A stretch of DNA of 8,739 nt from an uncultured Elusimicrobium sp. (GTDB lineage Bacteria > Elusimicrobiota > Elusimicrobia > Elusimicrobiales > Elusimicrobiaceae), in NCBI GenBank assembly GCA_902787065.1, contig CADAFA010000035.1:1-8739 (forward strand). Reading direction: 5' to 3'. Under the pieces are notes generated by a model. It worked only from the letters and a program-made list of their open reading frames with translations. It searched no databases and was not told the origin of the DNA. The translations under genes were made by a program, and so were the position numbers. Positions 1 through 5,386 of the stretch are shown here, piece by piece. Every line of letters starts with the position of its first letter. Position 1 is the first letter of the stretch.

Positions 1-34
1 GGAAAAAACAAAAAAGTGTTAATATAAAATGCAT
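1..34 (-). CDS. N-terminal fragment of an unknown, probably secreted or membrane protein
   Basis: An ATG at 34-32 opens a frame that runs off the left edge after 11 complete codons, MHFILTLFCFF. It is preceded by an excellent ribosome site (AGGAGG, 4 nt upstream), which is the main evidence that this is a real gene start. The visible residues are almost all hydrophobic or aromatic, as at the start of a signal peptide or membrane anchor, but the usual positively charged n-region is missing apart from His2. Function cannot be told from 11 residues. The gene lies downstream of nnrD on the same strand but behind its own promoter and a long folded leader, so it is likely controlled separately from the operon. 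Confidence 0.6.
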   Translation of the reverse strand, partial: MHFILTLFCFF

Positions 35-38
35 AAAA

Positions 39-44
39 CCTCCT
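39..44 (-). promoter_or_regulatory. Shine-Dalgarno site of the truncated gene
   Basis: The minus strand reads TAGGAGG TTTT ATG, a full AGGAGG core 4 nt before the start codon. No anti-Shine-Dalgarno stretch (CCTCC-like on the minus strand) was seen in the leader. Any control by the leader is therefore more likely through transcription termination than through direct masking of this site. Confidence 0.75.
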
Positions 45-54
45 AAATTCAGCC

Positions 55-110
55 AAATAAAAACGGCTGATAAGTTTAAGCTATCTAAGAAACCTAAATA
101 TAACAGCCGT
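55..110 (-). terminator. Terminator-like hairpin at the end of the leader (possible attenuator)
   Basis: On the minus strand ACGGCTG (104-110) pairs perfectly with CAGCCGT (63-69). Inside it, TAGGTTT (90-96) pairs with AAACTTA (71-77), with one G-U. The internal loop is 7 nt on one side and 1 nt on the other, and the apical loop is 12 nt (78-89). The hairpin runs straight into TTTTATTT (62-55), like an intrinsic terminator. The 3' arm can alternatively pair with 255-266 (12 bp) or form a small CAGCC/GGCTG hairpin with 50-54, so terminator formation should be conditional. The stem is weak in G+C, and efficiency cannot be judged by eye. Confidence 0.5.
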
Positions 111-311
111 AGTTCGCACATAAATTGCAAACGTTCGACATAAAATCATGGGTTTATAAAGTCCTTAATTTTATGTCTATACGAGCTGTTTTTGGTCTTA
201 GATATGCTTTTTAGCTGCCCGTTAGGGCACCAAAAACAGAATTAATTTTTAATAAGCCGTTTTTATGACTTAATTTACAACTTTAATAGCTCCTAAATCG
301 AACTTATAACC

Positions 312-320
312 ATTATAACA
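312..320 (-). promoter_or_regulatory. Extended -10 promoter overlapping the nnrD stop codon
   Basis: The minus strand reads TGTTATAAT: a consensus TATAAT (317-312) with an upstream TG one base away, i.e. an extended -10. No good TTGACA-like -35 lies 16-18 nt upstream, where the sequence is GC-rich nnrD coding DNA; this is tolerated by extended -10 promoters. Transcription would start near 305. The TATAAT overlaps the nnrD TAA stop (315-313). It shares the TGTTA(T/C)AAT form with the promoter at 8450-8458, which supports both. Confidence 0.6.
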
Positions 321-1161
321 AATTTTTTATCGCGGCGGGAATCTCGTGTACTACATCAGTTGAAAGTAAAGAGGTTTGCCCTGTTTCTTTGACGGCTAAA
401 TCTGCTGCAAAACCATGCAAATAACAACCTAAAGACGCAGCGGTAAAAGCGGCTTGTTTTTTGTCAGCAGAACTTTTTAATAAACGCGCATATAAAGCGG
501 CAATTATTCCGCCTAAAATATCACCGCTGCCGGCTTTTGCTAGGCCGCAATTTCCGGTGTGACTCTCATAAGTTTTTGTACCGCTACTTATATAAGTAAT
601 AGGCCCTTTGAGCAAACAAATTGCACCTGTTTTTTGCGCTAAATTTTTTGCGGCAGTTTTTGTGTTTATTGTTTTTTGTTTAAGTAATCTTTTCATTTCC
701 CCGACATGCGGTGTTAAAATATAAGGCCCGCCGGCCTTTGGCAGTTTTGTATTTTTGCTTGCCAAAAAAGTTAAGGAACTAGCATCAATTACCGCAGGGA
801 GTTTTGCAAAATTTAAAATTTTCAAAGTATGTTTTGCCATTTCGTTAAGGCCGCTGCCGATAAGCAAAACATCCGGTTTAAAAGTTTTAATATATTTTTT
901 GATTTCGTTTAACCGATTTTTTTCAAGCGGCAAAACAAGCGCTTGCGGAACTGTGCAAACCGTGGCTTTTATAACTTCGGGAATTGAGGCTAGTGCCACC
1001 ATCCCCGCACCGCAAAAATATGCACCCAAAACATTTAAAACTGCCGCACCCTGCATGGTTTTTGAGCCGGCAATAATCAAAATTTTACCGTTAATATTTT
1101 TATAAGAATCTTTTTTTACTTTAGGAAAATTCGTTTTAAAAAACTTTTTCGTTATTTTCAT
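313..1161 (-). CDS. nnrD: ADP/ATP-dependent (S)-NAD(P)H-hydrate dehydratase (standalone domain)
   Basis: This is a 282-residue protein of the ribokinase-like NnrD family (the C-terminal half of YjeF-type proteins). It removes water from damaged NADHX/NADPHX using ADP or ATP. Visible motifs are the N-terminal GKILIIAGSKTMQGAA (25-40), ILTPHVGEM (148-156), LLKGP (183-187) and the phosphate-binding, catalytic NCGLAKAGSGDILGG (204-218) with the putative base Asp214. Many bacteria carry this domain fused behind the NnrE epimerase. Here the protein starts directly with the dehydratase domain, so the epimerase must be encoded elsewhere or be absent. The ATG overlaps the acpS stop as ATGA, and there is no Shine-Dalgarno site of its own, which points to translational coupling. 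It is the last gene of the operon, and the next promoter's -10 overlaps its stop codon. The family assignment is firm; ADP versus ATP use is not visible. Confidence 0.93.
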   Translation of the reverse strand: MKITKKFFKTNFPKVKKDSYKNINGKILIIAGSKTMQGAAVLNVLGAYFCGAGMVALASIPEVIKATVCTVPQALVLPLEKNRLNEIKKYIKTFKPDVLLIGSGLNEMAKHTLKILNFAKLPAVIDASSLTFLASKNTKLPKAGGPYILTPHVGEMKRLLKQKTINTKTAAKNLAQKTGAICLLKGPITYISSGTKTYESHTGNCGLAKAGSGDILGGIIAALYARLLKSSADKKQAAFTAASLGCYLHGFAADLAVKETGQTSLLSTDVVHEIPAAIKNLL

Positions 1162-1502
1162 TTTTTATAAACTAAAACTACCGCTTGCGCAAAATTTTTG
1201 GTATGAGATAAAGATATTTTAAAACATAAATCTTTTGCGCGTTTATCTTTAACGGTTACAATAGGTGCGCCGGATTTATCATTTAAAACCTGAATTTTTT
1301 TAAAAGCAATTCTATCAAAAGGTAAGGCTTTGTAAACCGCCTCTTTTGCAGAATATCTTACGGCTAAATGCTCCGCAAAATTTTTTTTGGAATTTGAATA
1401 TTTAAGTTCTTCATCGGTAAATAAGCGGTTTAAAACCTTTTTATCAAGTTTTGTAAAACGGGAAACTTCTTCAATATCAGTTCCGATATTTATAATTTCC
1501 AT
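1158..1502 (-). CDS. acpS: Holo-[acyl-carrier-protein] synthase
   Basis: This small (114 aa) phosphopantetheinyl transferase moves the 4'-phosphopantetheine of CoA onto a serine of apo-ACP, switching on fatty acid synthesis. It has the family signatures: GTDIEEVSRF (7-16) with metal ligand Asp9, HLAVRYSAKEAVYKAL (45-60) with metal ligand Glu54, and ISLSHTKNFAQAVV near the C-terminus. I chose the ATG at 1502 because IxxIGTDI then sits at the usual distance from the N-terminus. An in-frame TTG at 1511 would add only three residues. The ATG lies one base after the glmS stop (TAATATG), with no separate ribosome site, so it is probably translated by coupling. The 3' end overlaps nnrD by 4 nt. acpS next to nnrD, and acpS close to pdxJ, are both recurring bacterial arrangements; here glmS separates pdxJ from acpS. 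Confidence 0.93.
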   Translation of the reverse strand: MEIINIGTDIEEVSRFTKLDKKVLNRLFTDEELKYSNSKKNFAEHLAVRYSAKEAVYKALPFDRIAFKKIQVLNDKSGAPIVTVKDKRAKDLCFKISLSHTKNFAQAVVLVYKK

Positions 1503-1503
1503 A

Positions 1504-3303
1504 TTATTCAACAGTTACACTTTTGGCAAGATTTCTTGGTTTATCAATTTCCCTGCCCAAAAAGTCTGCAATAAAATATGCGTAAAATTGGAGTACCGTT
1601 GCAGCAAGTAAAGGGAATAAATATTCATTCGTATAAGGTACTTCCACAGCATTTTTGACGGGCGTATTCGTTACAAGTATAACTTTTGCGCCGCGCGCGG
1701 AAACTTCTTGGCAAGAGGAAATCATCTTCTCATACAAACTGCTTTTTGGCGCTAAAGCAACGACGGGGATATTCTTTTCAATTATCGCTATCGGGCCGTG
1801 TTTAATTTCGCCTGCCGCAAAACCCTCGGCATGCTTATAAGAAATTTCTTTTAATTTAAGCGCGCCTTCCAAAGCAAGCGGGAAACTTGCATTACGCCCG
1901 ATAAAAATAAATGACGGGCTTTTGTAAACTTTTGTGGCAATTTTTTTGACCTCATTTTCAAGTTTCAAAGTTTGTTTTAAAAGTTCCGGTAAAGTTAAAA
2001 GTTCCTGATATAAATCTTCAAACTCCGCTTTTGTAATTGCACCTTGTACGTATGCAAGTTGTAAAGCAAGCGCATATAAAACCGTTAATTGGCAAGTAAA
2101 TGCTTTTGTGGAGGCAACACTTATTTCCGGCCCGCAATGAGTAAAAACAGAGTAATCACTTTCCCGAACAATTGCAGAACCGATAACATTACAAACACTC
2201 AAAACTTTTAAACCGTTTGCTTTCGCATTTTTTAAAGCGGCTAAAGTATCTGCAGTTTCGCCGGACTGGCTTACCGCTACAAAAAGCCAATTCTTTTTGA
2301 AATGTATTGGTCTATACTTAAACTCAGAGGCCATTTCTACTTCAACAGGGATTTTGGCAAAATGCTCAATAACATATCTTGCAACTAAAGCGGCATGGTA
2401 AGCTGTCCCGCAAGCAACAATATATAAACCTTCAAATTTTTTAGCCTCTTTTAAGGGAAAGCCAAAAGCTTTAGTAATATCAGGGGGAAGAGTTTGTAAC
2501 GTTTCCCTCACATTTTGCGGTTCATCATGAATTTCTTTAAGCATAAAATGTTTAAAACCGCCCTTTTCAGCAGCAGAAATATCCCAGGAAATTGTATGTA
2601 TTTTGCGTGTTGTTTTACGGAAATCACTGTCATAAATTTCCAGATTATCTGTAGTAATTTTTATAGTATCACCGTCTTCAAAAAATATTGCTTTATTTGT
2701 GTGGTTTAAAAAAGCCGGAATATCAGAAGCTAGAAAAACCCCTTTTTTACTGATACCGGCAACAAGCGGGCTTTGCCTTTTTGCCGCCACCATTACCCCA
2801 GGTTCTTTTGCATTTAAAGCAACCAAAGCAAAAGCACCTTTTAATTTGCGGGTAGTTTTTTGAAAAGCTTTAAAAAAATCTTTTTCACTATTCAGTTCTT
2901 CTTCAAGCAAATGGGCAATAACTTCGGTATCGGTTTCAGATTTAAATTTATGGCCCTTTTTAATTAAAATATTTTTAAGTTCCAAGTAATTTTCAATAAT
3001 GCCATTATGAACTAAGGCAATATTGCCTGTACAATCAGTATGCGGGTGACTGTTAACTAAAGAAGGCTTACCATGGGTAGCCCAACGGGTATGGGCAATA
3101 CCAAGATGCGAATTCTTGCCTGATTTTTTAACTAAATTTTCCAAATTTTTAACTTGGCCTACCGCTTTTAAAACGGTAATTTTATTTTTACCCTCAAGGG
3201 CTATACCGGCAGAATCATAACCGCGGTATTCAAGTTTTTTAAGTCCTTCAATTAAAATGCCGGCACAATTATCTTTACCGGAATAACCTACAATTCCGCA
3301 CAT
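1504..3303 (-). CDS. glmS: Glutamine--fructose-6-phosphate aminotransferase (isomerizing)
   Basis: Cytoplasmic GlmS makes glucosamine-6-P from fructose-6-P and glutamine, the first committed step to UDP-GlcNAc. At 599 residues it is close to the usual ~610. The N-terminal glutaminase half (about 1-220) begins MCGIVGY, with Cys2 as nucleophile once Met1 is removed, and carries HTRWATHG (71-78), HNGIIENY (99-106) and SETDTEVI (122-129). The conserved linker KHFMLKEIHDEP (251-262) leads into two sugar isomerase (SIS) domains; the first shows ACGTAYHA (297-304), SQSGET (345-350) and STKAF (398-402). The C-terminus DKPRNLAKSVTVE is the typical fructose-6-P-site tail. The ATG shares one base with the pdxJ stop (TAATG) and has TAGGAG 7 nt upstream. 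There is no room for a glmS ribozyme, so GlcN6P control of that kind is not expected here. GlmM, the next enzyme in the pathway, is two genes upstream. Confidence 0.97.
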   Translation of the reverse strand: MCGIVGYSGKDNCAGILIEGLKKLEYRGYDSAGIALEGKNKITVLKAVGQVKNLENLVKKSGKNSHLGIAHTRWATHGKPSLVNSHPHTDCTGNIALVHNGIIENYLELKNILIKKGHKFKSETDTEVIAHLLEEELNSEKDFFKAFQKTTRKLKGAFALVALNAKEPGVMVAAKRQSPLVAGISKKGVFLASDIPAFLNHTNKAIFFEDGDTIKITTDNLEIYDSDFRKTTRKIHTISWDISAAEKGGFKHFMLKEIHDEPQNVRETLQTLPPDITKAFGFPLKEAKKFEGLYIVACGTAYHAALVARYVIEHFAKIPVEVEMASEFKYRPIHFKKNWLFVAVSQSGETADTLAALKNAKANGLKVLSVCNVIGSAIVRESDYSVFTHCGPEISVASTKAFTCQLTVLYALALQLAYVQGAITKAEFEDLYQELLTLPELLKQTLKLENEVKKIATKVYKSPSFIFIGRNASFPLALEGALKLKEISYKHAEGFAAGEIKHGPIAIIEKNIPVVALAPKSSLYEKMISSCQEVSARGAKVILVTNTPVKNAVEVPYTNEYLFPLLAATVLQFYAYFIADFLGREIDKPRNLAKSVTVE

Positions 3304-4022
3304 TATTTTGCTCCTATTAAAAGTTTCATATCAAGCAAGGCTTGCGGTAAACCGCGGAAAACGGACCTTGCAATAATTGCATGGCCAATATTTAAAGCTT
3401 CCATACCGTCAATATGGGCAATGTCTTGGACATTTTTGTAATTTAGGCCATGGCCAGCATGCACTTCCAAATCAAGCTCTTTAGCTAAAATCGTTGCCAT
3501 TTCTACACGTTCAAGTTCGGCTTGGCGGGCTTTCTCATTTTTAACTTCACTATAAGCTTTAGTGCAGAGCTCAACAATATCTGCACCCAAACGTTTTGCT
3601 GTACGGATATCTGAAGGTTCCGGATTAATAAATAAACTGACTTTTATGCCTGTTTTTTGCAAAGTTTTTACAGCACGAGTGAGGGACATTAAATTGCGCT
3701 TGCATAAATTTAAACCGCCGGAAGTAGTAAGCTCATTAGGGAACTCCGGAACTAAACAAACTGAACCGCATTTAAGGGATGTTGCGAAATCAAGCATTTC
3801 TTTAGTTACTGCCATTTCTAAATGTATTTTTTTACGATCAATTTTGGCTAATTTTTTAAGGTCTGTTTCCTGAATATGACGCCTATCCCCGCGAAGATGC
3901 ATAACAATATAGTCCGCCCCTAAGGCAAGGCAAATCTCAGCTGCTTTGACAGGGCTTGGTTCAACACCGCCTCGCGCTTGTCGTAAAGTTGCAATATGGT
4001 CTAAATTAACACCTAATTTCAT
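3303..4022 (-). CDS. pdxJ: Pyridoxine 5'-phosphate synthase
   Basis: This TIM-barrel enzyme (239 aa) condenses 1-deoxyxylulose-5-phosphate with 3-amino-2-oxopropyl phosphate to give pyridoxine 5'-phosphate, the last ring-forming step of DXP-dependent vitamin B6 synthesis. Signatures: KLGVNLDHIATLRQARGG (2-19), MHLRGDRRHI (41-50) with catalytic-type His42, LEMA (68-71) with Glu69, CLVPEFPNELTTSGGL, VHAGHGLNY (His188 and His191) and IGHAIIARSVF. The family usually reads HLREDRRHI; the Glu-to-Gly change at residue 45 is mildly unusual. An in-frame TTG at 4037 would add MLEVT, but the ATG at 4022 gives the canonical N-terminus and has a strong ribosome site, so I chose the ATG. The 3' end overlaps glmS by one base. 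pdxJ is classically next to acpS; glmS sits between them here. Confidence 0.96.
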   Translation of the reverse strand: MKLGVNLDHIATLRQARGGVEPSPVKAAEICLALGADYIVMHLRGDRRHIQETDLKKLAKIDRKKIHLEMAVTKEMLDFATSLKCGSVCLVPEFPNELTTSGGLNLCKRNLMSLTRAVKTLQKTGIKVSLFINPEPSDIRTAKRLGADIVELCTKAYSEVKNEKARQAELERVEMATILAKELDLEVHAGHGLNYKNVQDIAHIDGMEALNIGHAIIARSVFRGLPQALLDMKLLIGAK

Positions 4023-4024
4023 AG

Positions 4025-4031
4025 TCACCTC
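4025..4031 (-). promoter_or_regulatory. Shine-Dalgarno site that fixes the pdxJ start
   Basis: The minus strand reads TAGAGGTGACTATG. GAGGTGA matches 7 nt of the 16S anti-Shine-Dalgarno sequence and begins inside the glmM stop codon (TAG, 4033-4031). It lies just before the ATG at 4022 and within the 5-codon extension that the alternative TTG start at 4037 would create, which argues for the ATG. Confidence 0.7.
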
Positions 4032-5386
4032 TAGCAAGTTTTAACTTTGCTTTTGTAAAATTCTACTACCTTCTGGCAAATATCTTCAACATTTTGTTTA
4101 TTTTCATCTTCAACAAGAACCCGAAGCAAAGGCTCCGTTCCAGAATAGCGAACAACTATACGCCCCTTATCACCCATAGAATTTTCAAGTTCCTTTAAAT
4201 AAGGGCAAAAGCCTTCAATTTCATCTAAAGGAACCTTCTTTTCCACTTTAACGGGAACGAGTTTTAAAGGGTATTTTTGCCATAAATTTTTGAAATAGCT
4301 TAATTTTTTACCGGTACTTTTTACAATACCAAGCAGTTGTAAGGCAGTTAAAATACCATCACCTGCAGGGGCAATATCTTTAAAAATAATGTGTCCGGAA
4401 GTTTCCCCCCCGACTGATAAATTGTTTTTGGTAAGTTCTTCAAAAACATATTTATCCCCGACTTTCGTTAATACGGGGTCGATTCCGTTTGCCTTTAAAT
4501 AATTTATTAAACCCAAATTTGCCATAATGGTTAGAACAGCTTTATTACCTTTGAGCTTACCGTTATTTTTTAGATATACAGCAACGGTTGAAATTACATT
4601 ATCACCGTCAAAAACTGTACCGTCTTCGGTTACTGCTATAAGGCGGTCCGCGTCACCGTCAAAAGAAAGGCCAAGGTCCGCTTTACATTTTTTAACTGTT
4701 TCTTGTAAACCTTCAGTATGCAAAGCACCGGCATTTTTATTTATGTTAAAACCGTCGGGATTATTGTTGATAACCGTTACTTTTGCACCAAGTTCCTCGA
4801 AAACTTTAGGTGCAATTTTTGAAGATGCCCCATTTGCACAATCAAGCACCAAATGCAAATTTTTTAAATCGGTGGTCTCGGTTAAAGTGCTTTTTAAGAA
4901 GGAAATATATTCCTCAACTTTTTCCGGCACTTCACAAAATTTTGTATTGTTTTGCGGCGCAGGAACAGTAGTTAAATTTTCAATTTCGCGCTCAATATTA
5001 TCTTCAATATCTTCCCTTAATTTTGTACCTTGGGCAGAAAAGAATTTTATGCCATTAAATTCCGCCGGATTATGGCTGGCTGAAATTACAATACCGCAAA
5101 TATTTTTATATTTTTGCGTGAGTATTGAAACACTAGGTGTCGTAGAAATTCCTAAGGATAAAACATTATATCCTGCTGCCCTTATTCCTTTTGTTAAACA
5201 TTCTAAAATTGCTTTACCGCTTGCGCGGGAATCTTGGGCAATAAAAATATCTTTATTTGTATTGTTTGGCTCTTTTTTGGAAAGTTCCTTTAAAGCACAA
5301 TAACCGAGTTTCGTTACAAAATCTTCTGTAAGAGGGAATTTCCCCCAAACAGAGCGGATACCGTCCGTACCAAAATATTTAGGCAT
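4031..5386 (-). CDS. glmM: Phosphoglucosamine mutase
   Basis: GlmM (451 aa) interconverts glucosamine-6-P and glucosamine-1-P, the second step towards UDP-GlcNAc for peptidoglycan and LPS. It is an alpha-D-phosphohexomutase with all four expected domain motifs: N-terminal YFGTDGIRS (4-12); active-site phosphoserine loop ISASHNPAEFNG (101-112) with Ser104; metal-binding loop DGDADR (243-248); sugar-binding GGETSGH; and C-terminal phosphate-binding RYSGTEPLLRV. The start at ATG 5386 gives the canonical MPKYFGTDG N-terminus. An upstream in-frame TTG (5398) adds only MGGK. The ribosome site is an unusual GGGGGG run (5391-5396) that also encodes a Gly-Gly in the tail of FtsH. The gene overlaps ftsH by 8 nt, so translation is probably coupled. 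ftsH next to glmM is a known neighbourhood (E. coli has folP between them; it is absent here). Confidence 0.96.
   Translation of the reverse strand: MPKYFGTDGIRSVWGKFPLTEDFVTKLGYCALKELSKKEPNNTNKDIFIAQDSRASGKAILECLTKGIRAAGYNVLSLGISTTPSVSILTQKYKNICGIVISASHNPAEFNGIKFFSAQGTKLREDIEDNIEREIENLTTVPAPQNNTKFCEVPEKVEEYISFLKSTLTETTDLKNLHLVLDCANGASSKIAPKVFEELGAKVTVINNNPDGFNINKNAGALHTEGLQETVKKCKADLGLSFDGDADRLIAVTEDGTVFDGDNVISTVAVYLKNNGKLKGNKAVLTIMANLGLINYLKANGIDPVLTKVGDKYVFEELTKNNLSVGGETSGHIIFKDIAPAGDGILTALQLLGIVKSTGKKLSYFKNLWQKYPLKLVPVKVEKKVPLDEIEGFCPYLKELENSMGDKGRIVVRYSGTEPLLRVLVEDENKQNVEDICQKVVEFYKSKVKTC

Larger units (their letters stand above)
35..305 (-). ncRNA. Long structured 5' leader RNA, candidate riboswitch or attenuator of unknown class
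   Basis: The stretch between nnrD and the next start codon has no credible ORF but many perfect complementary segments. In transcript order these are: the 5' arm of a 12-bp long-range helix (255-266, partner 57-68); a three-way junction closed by 10 bp (230-239 with 186-195) holding hairpins TGCCC/GGGCA (216-220 with 225-229, loop 4) and GCT/AGC (206-208 with 213-215, loop 4); a 10-bp hairpin (168-177 with 137-146, loop 21); a 6-bp hairpin with one G-U pair (127-132 with 112-117); and a terminal hairpin at 63-110 followed by U residues. The junction strand 197-204 is complementary to the terminal loop at 82-89. I compared it from memory with cobalamin, SAM, TPP, FMN, lysine, purine, M-box, c-di-GMP, fluoride, ZTP and T-box consensus elements and found no match. 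A free-standing small RNA with read-through into the gene is the main alternative. The helices are seen directly; regulation is inferred. Confidence 0.6.

Noticed and set aside
35..305. Cobalamin riboswitch
   Set aside because: GGTGCCC...GGGC and the loop contact look superficially similar, but the GGUGAAAAUCC-like core and the CGCCACUG B12 box are absent.
35..305. tmRNA, 6S RNA or RNase P RNA
   Set aside because: There is no tRNA-like end with tag ORF, no single long rod with a central bubble, and no RNase P core motifs. A free-standing unknown small RNA is not excluded.
1503..1511. TTG start at 1511 for acpS
   Set aside because: It adds only three residues and lies inside glmS; the ATG at 1502 gives the standard N-terminus. 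Neither has a clear ribosome site, so the choice rests on codon and family length.
3301..3330. glmS ribozyme upstream of glmS
   Set aside because: glmS begins inside the pdxJ stop codon and only coding sequence lies upstream, leaving no place for the ribozyme.
4527..5303. Open frame on the plus strand (258 codons) opposite glmM
   Set aside because: It lies wholly antisense to the conserved mutase gene and has no motifs or ribosome site; it is a shadow of glmM.
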